DNA of 64,000 bases from MED-G105 sp039819085 (GCA_039819085.1 JBCBSQ010000003.1:185561-249560), one strand, 5' to 3'. Numbered from the stretch's first letter, positions 16,946 to 26,054 are shown. Notes: generated by a model not told the origin, from the sequence alone. Numbers and translations are program-made.

Positions 16946-18147
16946 CAGGCGGGACGTTGCTGATCGATGAGGGCGCCGCTGAAACGCGCGCCGTAAGGGT
17001 TGTCGACGGCGTCGTGCGCGGCTTCTGGTTCGGTCCGACGCCCGACGACCCGTTTGGCGAAGCGCCGCTCGACGTCGGAGATATCCTCAAAGGACGCGTC
17101 GCGGACATCGCGCCGGCGCTTGGCGGCGCGTTCATTGATCTTGGCGCGGATGGTCGCGGATTCTTGGCCGCCAAGCGGGCGCTGGGTAAGCTGATTGAAG
17201 GCGCAGTCATTGTCGTTCGGGTGCGACGGGCGGCGGATGGACGCAAAGGCGCCGAACTCGACGGCGATTGGAAAGCGGGTCTTTCTTCCGCCGTTCGTAG
17301 TCAGATCGAAGGAGCAGTTGAGGGCGCCATCGGCCCCGGCCGTCTTGGTCCTTTCGTCAGCCCGGCGGCGCGCGTGTTCGGCGTTTGGCCCGCCGCCGAC
17401 TTGGATTTCGTGACATGCTCCGATCCGGACACGGGCAGAGAGATCCAGGCGGCGCTTGGGGGGAGCTCCTTGGAAGTTGAGACCAATTCGGATGCTGCGT
17501 GGACGGATGAAACTGAAAGCCTGCTGGAAACGAGCCTGCGGCGGAGCCTTCGCGCTGGCGAGGCTGTCTTTACGTTTGACGAAGGCGAAGCGGGAACCCT
17601 TGTCGACATCGACCGGGCCGCTGATGCGAAGACGGCGCGAGGTCGCGGTGAGGGCGCCTTCTTGAACGCCGCGGCTGCGTTTCTCTCAGCGGAGCTCGAT
17701 CGGCGCGCCATTGGCGGCGTCGTTGGCGTTGATTTTCCCGCGCCGACGAATGCGGGCGCCCGACAGGAGCTTGCGCGCGCTGTCAGGCGGCTCGGGAGGG
17801 TTGAGGAGGTCGGCCGTGACGGCTTCGTTCGGCTGACCCGGCCGCGGCGAATGCGCTCACTCCTGGAGCGCGCCACTGAGCTGTCGCCTACTGCGCCCGA
17901 TGAAGCGCGGGCCGCGCGGCGCTTCACGCTGGACTGGCGCGCCAAGGCGGCGATGCGAGCGCTTGAAACGCGGGCGAGGGCGCGCGCCTCGGCGCGGTTC
18001 GCCTTGCGCGCGCCAGCGCAGATCTTGTCTTATATCGCGGAACGGCCGCACTGGATGACGCGGCTGACGGCGCGCCACGGGGCGCGATTCGAACTTGGCG
18101 AACCGAGGGAGCAAGGAGGCGCGGGCCATGACGTCGTCGAACGCTGA
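16942..18147 (+). CDS. Short ribonuclease E/G family protein
   Basis: A 401-residue member of the RNase E/G family, which cleaves single-stranded AU-rich RNA 5' ends. An S1-like segment (GDILKGRVADI... to about residue 75) is followed by the catalytic core. The two metal-binding Asp positions appear to survive in GTLVDIDRA and GGVVGVDFPAP. The sequence is otherwise divergent, and the CPxC zinc-link of full RNase E/G is missing because the protein ends early. Short forms of this kind sit between maf and yacG in many alphaproteobacteria. The start is GTG, overlapping maf by 4 bp; yacG overlaps its end by 20 bp. Confidence 0.85.
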   Translation: MTGGTLLIDEGAAETRAVRVVDGVVRGFWFGPTPDDPFGEAPLDVGDILKGRVADIAPALGGAFIDLGADGRGFLAAKRALGKLIEGAVIVVRVRRAADGRKGAELDGDWKAGLSSAVRSQIEGAVEGAIGPGRLGPFVSPAARVFGVWPAADLDFVTCSDPDTGREIQAALGGSSLEVETNSDAAWTDETESLLETSLRRSLRAGEAVFTFDEGEAGTLVDIDRAADAKTARGRGEGAFLNAAAAFLSAELDRRAIGGVVGVDFPAPTNAGARQELARAVRRLGRVEEVGRDGFVRLTRPRRMRSLLERATELSPTAPDEARAARRFTLDWRAKAAMRALETRARARASARFALRAPAQILSYIAERPHWMTRLTARHGARFELGEPREQGGAGHDVVER

Positions 18148-18346
18148 CGCTAGCGAACTGGGCCTTAACGGCGCGCGGTGCCCTGAATGCCGCGCGCCGA
18201 CCATACGTCAGTACGCGCCCTTCTGTTCGAAGCGATGCGCTGACCTTGACCTGCATCGATGGCTCTCAGGCGCCTACGCCATCCCGGCCGGCGAAGCGGA
18301 GGACGCCTCGTCTCCGGACGATGAGGGCGGTTCAGGCGCGCGCTAG
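18128..18346 (+). CDS. yacG: DNA gyrase inhibitor / zinc protein YacG
   Basis: A 72-residue protein with the YacG zinc site: CPEC near residue 18 and FCSKRC about 16 residues later. The conserved tail DLHRWLSGAYAIP follows. In E. coli the homologue binds GyrB and inhibits supercoiling. The ATG at 18128 lies inside the end of the RNase gene and suits the family length; a longer in-frame start at 18095 is less likely. It is the last gene of the murA-to-yacG run and meets the convergent patatin gene end-to-end (4 bp overlap). Confidence 0.93.
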   Translation: MTSSNADASELGLNGARCPECRAPTIRQYAPFCSKRCADLDLHRWLSGAYAIPAGEAEDASSPDDEGGSGAR

Positions 18347-19437
18347 TCAGACGGCGCGCCGGCCATCGGCTCATCGCCCTCGAACATGGCGCGCAAGTCC
18401 ACTGACGAACGCGCGCCCACATGTTCGAAGTTTTCCCCAAGCCAACTCTCGGCGATGTCACGTCCCGCGTCGCGCAGGCGGGTGAGAAACGGCCAGTCGG
18501 TTGCGAACTTGCTGGCGACGGAGAGGTCCGTCAATGCAAGGTCGCTGCGGATCGAGTGAATACGGACGTCGCGCAGCTTGTCTCGGTACTCGTCCTTCAC
18601 CCATCCGTCGTCGAGGAGTTTGTGGACGAAGCTGATCGCCCTCAGCTCCCGCAACAGCGAGGAGTTGAAGCTGATCTCATTGATGCGGTTGGCGATGCTT
18701 GGCGCGGTTTTCGGAATCTCGTCGCGGTCGAGCGGATTGATATGCACAATGAGGATATCGCTCGCTTCAGCCTTGTAGAAGAAAGGAAACAGGACCGGGT
18801 TACCCATATAGCCGCCGTCCCAATAGTGCTCGCCGTCGACTTCGACGGCCTTGAACAGGAACGGCAGGCAAGTGGACGCGCAGACGGCCTCGACGCATGC
18901 TTCGCTGGTTTCGAATACATGCACCTTCCCGGTACGGACGTTGGTAGCGGACAAGAAAAGCTGCGTCGCCGTGCAGTGACGAAGGCTCTCAAAGTCGATG
19001 CACGCCTCGAGAATGTCGCGAAGCGGATTGATGTCAAAAGGATTGAACTGATAAGGGGAGAGCGTTCGCGTGAAGAGCTCAAACATCTGATAGGCGGGAC
19101 TGTAGTCGAGCGTCAGCCCGCCGAGGAACTTGTCAAAGTCACCGTTGAGCGAGGGCGCCTTCACCGGACTGAAGACCGCGCCGACTTCGCTGATCCTGCG
19201 CCAGAGTTCGGTCAGTTTCTCACGCGCCGCGTCCCTGCCGCCAAGGTGCAGCCCATAGGCGAGAGCGGCCGCGTTCACCGCGCCGGCGCTTGCGCCGGAA
19301 ATTGAATCGATGCTGATCCGGTCGTCCTCAAGCAGACGATCGAGAACGCCCCAGGCGACCGCGCCATGGGCGCCGCCGCCCTGAAGCGCGAGATTGACCG
19401 GCTTCACATTCGCCGCCGACACTATTGCGCGACCCAT
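18343..19437 (-). CDS. Patatin-like phospholipase
   Basis: A 364-residue Ser-Asp acyl hydrolase. The oxyanion glycine run GGGAHG is at residues 20-25, the nucleophile elbow GASAG at 48-52 (Ser50), and the catalytic Asp in DGGYMGN at about 207. No signal peptide is seen, so it is probably cytoplasmic. Its start overlaps the 3' end of the 3-hydroxybutyrate dehydrogenase gene by 16 bp, indicating one transcript. That neighbour suggests a role in polyhydroxybutyrate or lipid turnover, but this is inference. A GTG at 19407 is an alternative start still upstream of the domain. Confidence 0.92.
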   Translation of the reverse strand: MGRAIVSAANVKPVNLALQGGGAHGAVAWGVLDRLLEDDRISIDSISGASAGAVNAAALAYGLHLGGRDAAREKLTELWRRISEVGAVFSPVKAPSLNGDFDKFLGGLTLDYSPAYQMFELFTRTLSPYQFNPFDINPLRDILEACIDFESLRHCTATQLFLSATNVRTGKVHVFETSEACVEAVCASTCLPFLFKAVEVDGEHYWDGGYMGNPVLFPFFYKAEASDILIVHINPLDRDEIPKTAPSIANRINEISFNSSLLRELRAISFVHKLLDDGWVKDEYRDKLRDVRIHSIRSDLALTDLSVASKFATDWPFLTRLRDAGRDIAESWLGENFEHVGARSSVDLRAMFEGDEPMAGAPSD

Positions 19438-20204
19438 CCGCCGTCGACGGGGATCGCCGTCCCTGTGATCGACGCCGCCTTTTCCGAGGCAAGGAAGACG
19501 GCGAGCGCGCCCACCTGCTCGACGGTGACGAACTCTTTCGTGGGCTGCGCGGCGAGAAGGACGTTTTGAACGACTTCCTCCTCGGTCATGCCGCGCGCCT
19601 TCGCCGTATCAGGAATTTGCGCTTCGACGAGCGGCGTTTTCACATAGCCGGGGCAGATGGCGTTGCAGGTGACGCCATGCTCAGCGCCTTCCAGCGCGAT
19701 TGTTTTCGTCAGGCCGAGCATGCCGTGCTTCGCCGCAACGTAGGCGGACTTATAGGGCGAGGCGACAAGGCCATGCGCTGAGGCGAGATTGATAATGCGG
19801 CCGAACTTGCGCGCCTTCATCGCGGGGAACGCCGCCTTGATCGTGTGAAACGACGACGACAGATTAATCGCGAGGATCGCGTCCCATTTTGCTTCCGGAA
19901 AATCCTCAATCGGCGAGACGTGCTGAATGCCGGCATTGTTGACGAGGACGTCGACCGCGCCGAACGCCTCCGCCGCGCCCTCGACGAGCCGACGGATTTC
20001 GTCCGGCTTCGTCATGTCCGCGCCGTCATATCGGACGTCGACGCCGGCTTCGGACGCGATGCGCGCCCGGTTCTTTTCGATGTCTTCAGCGTCTCCGAAC
20101 CCATTGAGGGTCAGGTTCATGCCGGCGTGGGCGAGGGCTTCGGCGATCCCGAGGCCGATGCCGCTGGTCGAACCGGTGACGACGGCGTTGCGACGATCTG
20201 ACAT
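19422..20204 (-). CDS. bdhA: 3-hydroxybutyrate dehydrogenase
   Basis: A 260-residue short-chain dehydrogenase that interconverts (R)-3-hydroxybutyrate and acetoacetate with NAD, in polyhydroxybutyrate and ketone-body use. The cofactor motif TGSTSGIGLGIA is at residues 9-20. NNAGIQH and the catalytic YVAAKHG are typical of BdhA, as is the C-terminal substrate lid and the ending PVDGGWVAQ. The ATG at 20204 starts 8 residues before the first beta strand; an upstream Met at 20234 is unneeded. It leads a two-gene operon with the patatin-like gene. The palindrome at 20287 lies about 80 bp upstream. Confidence 0.93.
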   Translation of the reverse strand: MSDRRNAVVTGSTSGIGLGIAEALAHAGMNLTLNGFGDAEDIEKNRARIASEAGVDVRYDGADMTKPDEIRRLVEGAAEAFGAVDVLVNNAGIQHVSPIEDFPEAKWDAILAINLSSSFHTIKAAFPAMKARKFGRIINLASAHGLVASPYKSAYVAAKHGMLGLTKTIALEGAEHGVTCNAICPGYVKTPLVEAQIPDTAKARGMTEEEVVQNVLLAAQPTKEFVTVEQVGALAVFLASEKAASITGTAIPVDGGWVAQ

Positions 20205-20286
20205 TTGGTTCTCCGGGTTTTGACGAGGCGACAAAAGCTAAGCTTGTGCGAACACGTCCGCTGCGGCTCGCGCTTTCGTCGTCATA

Positions 20287-20311
20287 GATTGCAGTGCTGC
20301 AGTGCGCAATC
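20287..20311. promoter_or_regulatory. TTGCAGTGC-containing inverted repeat between bdhA and the TPR gene
   Basis: Outer arms GATTGC and GCAATC flank a 13-base spacer that itself contains CTGCAG, so TGCAGTGC occurs twice. It lies in the divergent intergenic region, 83 bp before bdhA and 91 bp before the TPR gene. The core matches that of the palindrome at 2114-2142. PhaR, the alphaproteobacterial polyhydroxybutyrate regulator, is known to bind TGC-rich palindromes, so a PhaR-type operator is a reasonable but untested guess. Confidence 0.5.
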
Positions 20312-20401
20312 GCTACTGGCCCCAACGGCGCAGTCTCCGCCGCTTGACCCGGGCGCTGCTTTCGCAAACCATTGATTGAAGTCTATGGGGAGGCTTTGAT
20401 C

Positions 20402-21028
20402 GTGCGTAACCCATTGAAAAACTTTTCCGGCCATCGATTTCGCGTTCATGTCTGGGCGCTGGCGACGTGCATGTTCTTGACCGGCGTTGGCAATGCGGCG
20501 GCGCAATCGGCGGTCTCACGATTTGGCGCCAGCGACGCGCGTCGCTGTTATGAGGCGGCGACAAGCAAAACCGGTCAGGACATCGATCCGTGCGACAAAG
20601 CGCTGCGCGAAGTCGACATGACCCTTCGCGACCGTCGCGCCACGCTCGTCAACCGCGGGATCATCTACAATCGTCTTGGCCGTTTCGACGACGCCATCGC
20701 TGACTTCGACGCCGCGCTTGAAGGCGATCCGAACCTGGGCGAAGCGCTTCTTAACCGCGGCAACAGCCGCTACCTGCAACGTGAATTTGAGGCCGCCATC
20801 GAAGACTACCGGGCTGCGCTAGCGTCCGATTTCGGCAGGCCCGCCGTTATCTGGTACAATATCGGTCTCGCGCGCAAAGCGTCCGGCGATCTCCCTGCGG
20901 CGCGCAACGCCTTTATCCAGGCGACTGCGTCCGACCCCGGATTTGCGCCGGCGCGGGAGCAACTGGCCGCATTGAATGTCGCCGCGCAGGAGGAAGCTGA
21001 CGACGCAGCGACGTCTTCGGAGGAATAG
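20402..21028 (+). CDS. Exported tetratricopeptide-repeat protein
   Basis: A 208-residue protein with an N-terminal hydrophobic segment and likely signal cleavage near NAAAQ. It then has about three TPR units (for example LVNRGIIYNRLGRFDDAIAD and LLNRGNSRYLQREFEAAIED). TPRs are helical scaffolds for protein contacts, so a periplasmic adaptor role is plausible. I chose the GTG at 20402 because GGGGAGG lies 8 bases upstream; earlier TTG starts lack that spacing. It is divergent from bdhA, sharing the palindrome at 20287. No partner can be named from the sequence. Confidence 0.8.
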   Translation: MRNPLKNFSGHRFRVHVWALATCMFLTGVGNAAAQSAVSRFGASDARRCYEAATSKTGQDIDPCDKALREVDMTLRDRRATLVNRGIIYNRLGRFDDAIADFDAALEGDPNLGEALLNRGNSRYLQREFEAAIEDYRAALASDFGRPAVIWYNIGLARKASGDLPAARNAFIQATASDPGFAPAREQLAALNVAAQEEADDAATSSEE

Positions 21029-21087
21029 GCGCTTTCGGGCCAATTCCTTAAGACGCGCCGCGCCGGTCGATTGACGCGTGGGCCGCG

Positions 21088-21804
21088 TCAGAGCGTTTCT
21101 TCAAGAAAACCTTCCAGCGCGCGCCAGGCGCGCTTTGCGGCGATTTCCTTGTAGAACATGCCGCCGGCGACATCGTTCGCCTGCGGATTAGTGAAGGCGT
21201 GGCCCGTTGCGCCATAGGCGTGAATCTGCCAGTCGGCGCCGGCCTTGGTGAGTTCGTCGGCGAGGCCGGTCATGTCCGACGGCGGCGCGAGCGGATCATC
21301 ATAGCCATGGAAGGCGATGACTTTCGCGCTGATCTTGTCGATCTTGCCAACGGCCGGCGCGTTGAACAGGCCATGGAACGAGGCGACGCCTTTCACGTTC
21401 GCGCCGATCCGCGCCATGTCGAGAACGCACAGCCCGCCAAAGCAATAGCCGATCGCGGCGGCGCGGCCTGCGTCCGCCTCAGGTTCCTTGGTCGCTGCGG
21501 CGAGCGCGGCCTGAAGGCGGCCATGCAGCATCGCCCGGTCTTCCAGGAACGGCGTCATGAGTTTTTCGCATTCCTCCGGACCCGAACCGGTGACGCCCTT
21601 TCCATAGAGGTCCAGCGCGAAGCCGGCATAGCCTAGCCCCGCAAGCCGGCGCGCAACGTCAATCTCGAAATCGGTTCGGCCCGCCCAGGTGTGGGAGACC
21701 AGCACGATAGGCCGCGCTCCGGATTGCGCGTCGTCATAGGCGAGGGTTCCTTCAAGCGCGACGCCGCCATGCTCATAGGCGATCGGGCGGTCAGTGATCG
21801 GCAT
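21088..21804 (-). CDS. Dienelactone hydrolase family protein
   Basis: A 238-residue alpha/beta hydrolase. The Cys nucleophile is in GYCFGG, the catalytic Asp in HGYDDPLAPP and the His in GATGHAF, which is the dienelactone hydrolase triad. The family opens lactones in chlorocatechol breakdown, but many members act on other esters. No other chlorocatechol genes are adjacent, so the substrate is open. No signal peptide. It lies between the convergent TPR gene and pyk, 38 bp after pyk on the same strand, and may be co-transcribed with it. Confidence 0.9.
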   Translation of the reverse strand: MPITDRPIAYEHGGVALEGTLAYDDAQSGARPIVLVSHTWAGRTDFEIDVARRLAGLGYAGFALDLYGKGVTGSGPEECEKLMTPFLEDRAMLHGRLQAALAAATKEPEADAGRAAAIGYCFGGLCVLDMARIGANVKGVASFHGLFNAPAVGKIDKISAKVIAFHGYDDPLAPPSDMTGLADELTKAGADWQIHAYGATGHAFTNPQANDVAGGMFYKEIAAKRAWRALEGFLEETL

Positions 21805-21842
21805 ATCGTCAGTCCTCCAATGGCGCCTGCGGGCGTCGGCGG

Positions 21843-23264
21843 CTAGTGTTCGGCGGCCGCGCCAATACGGCTGATCTTCAAGGTATTCGTTTTGCCGGGC
21901 CGGCCAAAAGGATAACCGGCAAGGACGATGATCCGTTCATCCACCTTTGCGCCATGATCGCGCGCGACAGCGTCCGCTTTCGACGTCATGTCATGGAAGT
22001 GCTCAAGGTCCTCCGTCACGACCGGCGCGACGCCCCAATTAAGGGCGAGCCGGCGCGCCACGCGCGCGTCCGGCGTCGCGGCGAGGATCGCGCAGCGCGG
22101 CCGGTCGCGCGAAAGCCTGCGGGCGGTGGAGCCGGTCTTGGTGTAGGCGACGGCGAAACGGCATTCGAGCACCTCAGCGATCCGTCGCGCGGAGAGCGTG
22201 ATCGCATCGGCGGTGGTCAGGTCATCATCTGCGGTGAGCGAGGCGTCGAAGGCGAGGCAGTCGGGCTCCGCTTCGGTCGCGGCGATGATCCGATCCATGA
22301 TGGCGACGGCGGTCGCCGGGTGCCGGCCAACGGCGGTTTCCGCGGAGAGCATGACGGCGTCCGCACCCTGATGAACCGCGGTGGAGACGTCGGAGGCTTC
22401 GGCGCGCGTCGGCGCTGTTGCTTCGACCATGGACTCCAGCATGTGCGTTGCGACGATCACCGGCTTGCCGGCGGCCCGGCAGGCGCGGACGATGCGGCGT
22501 TGGATGCCCGGCACGGTCTCGGGCGGCAACTCGACGCCAAGATCGCCGCGCGCCACCATCAGCCCGTCAGCGAGGGCGAGGATCGCATCGAGATCTTCGA
22601 CGGCGGAGGGTTTTTCAATTTTGGCGACAATGCTCGCGCGGCCGTTGATCAGAGACTTGGTTTCTTCGACATCTTCCGGACGCTGAACGAAAGAAAGGGC
22701 GACGACGTCTACGTCGCAGGAAAGCGCGTGATCGAGGTCCCGCCGATCCTTTTCGGTGAGCGCGGAGATCGGCAGCGCGCGGCCCGGCAGATTGAGGCCT
22801 TTCTTGCTCTTTAGAACGCCCGGCGTATCGGCCTTGGCGATGACGTCCGCGCCCTCACGCCCGGTAACCGTCATTTGCAGCTTGCCGTCGTCGAACTTCA
22901 GGACATCGCCGTTTTGAAGCGCCGCGACGATCTCCGGATGCGGCAGGGGAATTACGCCGTCGTGCGCCTCTTGGCCGGCGGCAATGCGATAAGTCTCGCC
23001 GAAAGCGAGCTTGACACTGTCGTCGCCGAGGTCGCCGATCCGGATCTTCGGCCCTTGCAGGTCGGCGAGGATGGCGATCGGCGATCCGCTCGCGGCCTCC
23101 GCCTCGCGGATCGCTTCAACGACTGAGCGCATGGCGTCATGGTCGCCATGGCTGTAGTTCAACCGGAACACGTCGACGCCCGTTTCATGCAGGAGCCGCA
23201 GCATGGAGGGCGCCGCGCTCGCCGGCCCGACGGTTGCAACAATTTTGCAATGGCGGTTGCGCAT
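21843..23264 (-). CDS. pyk: Pyruvate kinase
   Basis: Converts PEP and ADP to pyruvate and ATP at the end of glycolysis. The 473 residues are full length, with the N-terminal KIVATVGPAS and an FRLNYSHG block. The catalytic IVAKIEKPSAVEDLDAIL is followed by MVARGDLGVELP and the VIVATHMLESM segment. The C-terminal allosteric domain (about 350-473) is present. The ATG is preceded by a normal leader with no other gene within 76 bp on that side. Downstream on the same strand is the dienelactone-hydrolase-like gene. Confidence 0.97.
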   Translation of the reverse strand: MRNRHCKIVATVGPASAAPSMLRLLHETGVDVFRLNYSHGDHDAMRSVVEAIREAEAASGSPIAILADLQGPKIRIGDLGDDSVKLAFGETYRIAAGQEAHDGVIPLPHPEIVAALQNGDVLKFDDGKLQMTVTGREGADVIAKADTPGVLKSKKGLNLPGRALPISALTEKDRRDLDHALSCDVDVVALSFVQRPEDVEETKSLINGRASIVAKIEKPSAVEDLDAILALADGLMVARGDLGVELPPETVPGIQRRIVRACRAAGKPVIVATHMLESMVEATAPTRAEASDVSTAVHQGADAVMLSAETAVGRHPATAVAIMDRIIAATEAEPDCLAFDASLTADDDLTTADAITLSARRIAEVLECRFAVAYTKTGSTARRLSRDRPRCAILAATPDARVARRLALNWGVAPVVTEDLEHFHDMTSKADAVARDHGAKVDERIIVLAGYPFGRPGKTNTLKISRIGAAAEH

Positions 23265-23340
23265 GTGACGTGCTCCGAACGCTTCGGAGAGTGCTTAGCC
23301 TTTGTCGCCTCTACGCGGAAGACGGTTGAGCCGTTCGACG

Positions 23341-24303
23341 TTAGACGCAGATCCGCTGTTTCGCCGCGTCATATTCGGCGGCCAGCTTGTCGACATAGGC
23401 GGCTGTCGTCCCGCGCGACGTAACCGCGCCGATCCCCTGGCCGCAGCCCCAGATATCTTTCCAGGCCTTGGCGTCGGTGTTGCCGCCGGACCCGAAATTC
23501 ATCTGAGAGGGATCGCTTTCAGGCAGGTTGTCGGGATCAAGGCCAGCGGCTTCAATCGACGGGCGCAGGTAATTCCCGTGCACGCCGGTGAAAAGGTTCG
23601 TGTACACAATATCGTCGGCGCGGCCCTCGACGATCCCGTCCTTATAGCCATCGGTCGCGTTCGCCTCGTCCGTCGCGATGAACGCCGACCCGATATAGGC
23701 GAAATCAGCGCCCATCGCTTCCGCCGCAAGGACCGAGCCGCCAGTCGAAATCGAGCCCGACAACGCAATAGGTCCATCGAACCATTCACGGATTTCCTGA
23801 ATGAGGGCGAATGGCGAAATGACGCCCGCATGGCCGCCGGCGCCTGCGGCGACGGGGATGAGGCCGTCTGCGCCCTTGTCGATCGCCTTCTTCGCAAAGG
23901 TGTTGTTGATGACGTCGTGCAGCGCGACGCCGCCATAAGAATGCACCGCCTGATAGATTTCCTCGCGCGCGCCAAGAGAGCAGATCGTGATCGGGACCTC
24001 GTGTTTCACGCACGTCTCCATGTCCGCCATCAGCCGGTCATTGGATCGGTGGACGATCTGGTTGACCGCATAGGGCGCGGCGGGTCGGTCCGGGTTCGCC
24101 TGATTGTGGCGGTCAAGCTCCTCTTTGATTTCGGTCAGCCATTCATCGAGCTTTTCCTGCGGGCGGGCATTGAGCGCCGGGAAAGAGCCGACGATCCCCG
24201 CCTTGCATTGGGCGATCACCAGCTTCGGGTTGGACACGATAAAGAGCGGCGCGCCGATGACCGGAATTCGAAGGGCGGCTTTGATCTCGTCGAAAGTGGT
24301 CAT
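23341..24303 (-). CDS. Nitronate monooxygenase family flavoprotein
   Basis: A 320-residue TIM-barrel FMN protein of the nitronate monooxygenase (2-nitropropane dioxygenase) family, which oxidises toxic alkyl nitronates. The N-terminus IPVIGAPLFIVSNPKLVIA and the AGAGGHAGVISPFAL and GSISTGGSV segments are typical FMN-binding parts. The frame is open far upstream, but the ATG at 24303 places the conserved domain 12 residues in. It lies between pyk and the carotenoid-desaturase-like gene, all on the minus strand, with gaps of 76-88 bp. Confidence 0.92.
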   Translation of the reverse strand: MTTFDEIKAALRIPVIGAPLFIVSNPKLVIAQCKAGIVGSFPALNARPQEKLDEWLTEIKEELDRHNQANPDRPAAPYAVNQIVHRSNDRLMADMETCVKHEVPITICSLGAREEIYQAVHSYGGVALHDVINNTFAKKAIDKGADGLIPVAAGAGGHAGVISPFALIQEIREWFDGPIALSGSISTGGSVLAAEAMGADFAYIGSAFIATDEANATDGYKDGIVEGRADDIVYTNLFTGVHGNYLRPSIEAAGLDPDNLPESDPSQMNFGSGGNTDAKAWKDIWGCGQGIGAVTSRGTTAAYVDKLAAEYDAAKQRICV

Positions 24304-24391
24304 GGAGGCTCCCGAAAGGTTCGTCCGGCGCAAGGGCGCGGCAGGTTTTAGGACAAACGATAGGTTTTTGTTCGGACGGCGGCAATCGCTT

Positions 24392-25963
24392 CTAGCTGCG
24401 GCCCGCCATCGCGGCCTTCGCCGCCGCCGCGCCGGCGCCCATCGCGCCGGTGAAGCCGCCAAAACCTGCAAACGACGAAGCGATATAGAGGCCGTCGATT
24501 GGCGTTTTGACCTGCAAAGGCGGGCCTTTTGGCGCGTCTTTCGGGACAGCGAGTTCAAAGCCGTAAATGGCCCCGTCTGGCGTCCCGAGATAGTTGCGCA
24601 TGTCGACGGGGCTCGCGGAGCTCGTCTGCCTCACTGCGGCGGCGATCCCCGGCCACTCGGCGTCCAGGCGTTTCAGGATCGCCTCCACCCATTCGACCTT
24701 GCGTGTCCGGGCGGCGTCAGCATCAAGTCCTCTCCAGTTGTCGAACCGGTCAGCGAACGCGACGCTCAAGGGGTGGAGCGGCTGGCCGGCTTGCTCCTCA
24801 ATCAGGCCGCTATCGATCCTGGCGTAGTCGACGACCGTCAGCGGCGATAGACGATCGGCCGGCGGCGCCGCCGTCAGGCGGGACGCCTCCTTGTAGTCTG
24901 ACAGCCGCTCAATCCAGTCGGGGACGAGCACGGTTGAGTAGCTCGCAACGCCGAAATCCGCCGCCGGGCGGTCGAGGCCGAACGTTACGGTGAAGATCGA
25001 CGTGGAGAGTTTGCGGTTCTCAAAGGGCGACGCCATCAGCGCCGCGGCGCCCGCGGGCAGCATGCCTGTGATGGCGTGTGGCGAGGCGTTTGCGAACACG
25101 ACCGGCGCGGACGCCCGCTCTTCGGCGTCGCCGACGCGGAACCGCACGCCGGCGACCGCGCCTTCGGGACCAATGTCGACGCCCGTCGCGTCGGCGTTCG
25201 TCAGCGTTTCGCCGCCTTCCTCGCGAATGATCTCGGCGAGCCGGTCGCTCAAGGTCTGCGAGCCGCCCTTGATGTAGTACCCGCCTTCACGAAGATACCC
25301 GCCTTGCGCCATCGCATAACCGAGCCACCAGAACGTGTCCGGATCATCGGTATAGTACCCCAGATTGGCGGCGAGGGCGATCTTCAGCGCTTCATTGTCG
25401 CCGAAATGGCGCCGCATTACGTCGCTCAATGACGACTTAAAGTCGCGAATGAGCGTCCAAAGATCAATCGGCAGCTCACTGGCGTGTGAGGCCTTCCACA
25501 ATGGTCCGTGTGCGTCTCCCATGATCTCCATGGCGGCGTGAGTGCGCGCGATGCGCCTTAGGAAGAGTTTGATGTTGCGCGCTTCTTCGGGGAAGCGCGC
25601 CGCGAGGCGGCTTTCGATTGCGCCGAGACCATGCGGCAGGGCGAGGGGCGCGCCCACAGGCCCGCCGCGCACCTCCATGAAGTCCCCGACGGGAACGAAG
25701 TCAACGTCCGTATCGAGATCGAGCGCGCGGAAGACGTCATGCTTCGGGTCGGTGAGGGACGATGGGTGTGTCGTCTCATGCAGGGAGGCTTCGATCTTGA
25801 GGCCGCCGCGAACGTACGTGCTGGCCGCGCCGCCAAAGCCATTGTTGCGTTCGAGCAGCAGCACCCGCCATCCGGCGCGCGCCGCGAGCGCTCCGGATGT
25901 GAGGCCGCCGAGGCCCGATCCGATGACGATTGCGTCATAGTTCTGCGTTGCGTCGTCGGCCAC
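24392..25963 (-). CDS. Phytoene-desaturase/retinol-saturase-like FAD oxidoreductase
   Basis: A 523-residue flavoprotein of the CrtI/CrtISO/RetSat group. The N-terminal FAD motif DAIVIGSGLGGLTSG is at residues 10-24, and the ERNNGFGGAAST stretch after it fits the family. A closing C-terminal FAD segment reads YIASSFAGFGGFTGAMGAG. No other carotenoid gene is adjacent, so isoprenoid, sterol-like or fatty-acid substrates are all possible. It ends 88 bp before the nitronate monooxygenase start and begins 91 bp after the end of cobS; both neighbours are on the same strand. Confidence 0.87.
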   Translation of the reverse strand: MADDATQNYDAIVIGSGLGGLTSGALAARAGWRVLLLERNNGFGGAASTYVRGGLKIEASLHETTHPSSLTDPKHDVFRALDLDTDVDFVPVGDFMEVRGGPVGAPLALPHGLGAIESRLAARFPEEARNIKLFLRRIARTHAAMEIMGDAHGPLWKASHASELPIDLWTLIRDFKSSLSDVMRRHFGDNEALKIALAANLGYYTDDPDTFWWLGYAMAQGGYLREGGYYIKGGSQTLSDRLAEIIREEGGETLTNADATGVDIGPEGAVAGVRFRVGDAEERASAPVVFANASPHAITGMLPAGAAALMASPFENRKLSTSIFTVTFGLDRPAADFGVASYSTVLVPDWIERLSDYKEASRLTAAPPADRLSPLTVVDYARIDSGLIEEQAGQPLHPLSVAFADRFDNWRGLDADAARTRKVEWVEAILKRLDAEWPGIAAAVRQTSSASPVDMRNYLGTPDGAIYGFELAVPKDAPKGPPLQVKTPIDGLYIASSFAGFGGFTGAMGAGAAAAKAAMAGRS

Positions 25964-26054
25964 TGCGCGTCTCCCTCGGCTCCTGTCGGCGTCAACCTAC
26001 TGGAGCTGGGACGCGAAATCGCTGATCTGGGTCAGTTTTCGACCGAAAGGCGCG

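Noticed and set aside
18421..19305. 294-residue open frame opposite the patatin gene
   Set aside because: It is the antisense shadow of a well-supported lipase and shows no domain; GC-rich DNA commonly leaves such frames open.
25964..26054. Search for cobT remnants between cobS and the FAD gene
   Set aside because: Only 91 bp are present and no fragment resembling CobT is seen in any frame.
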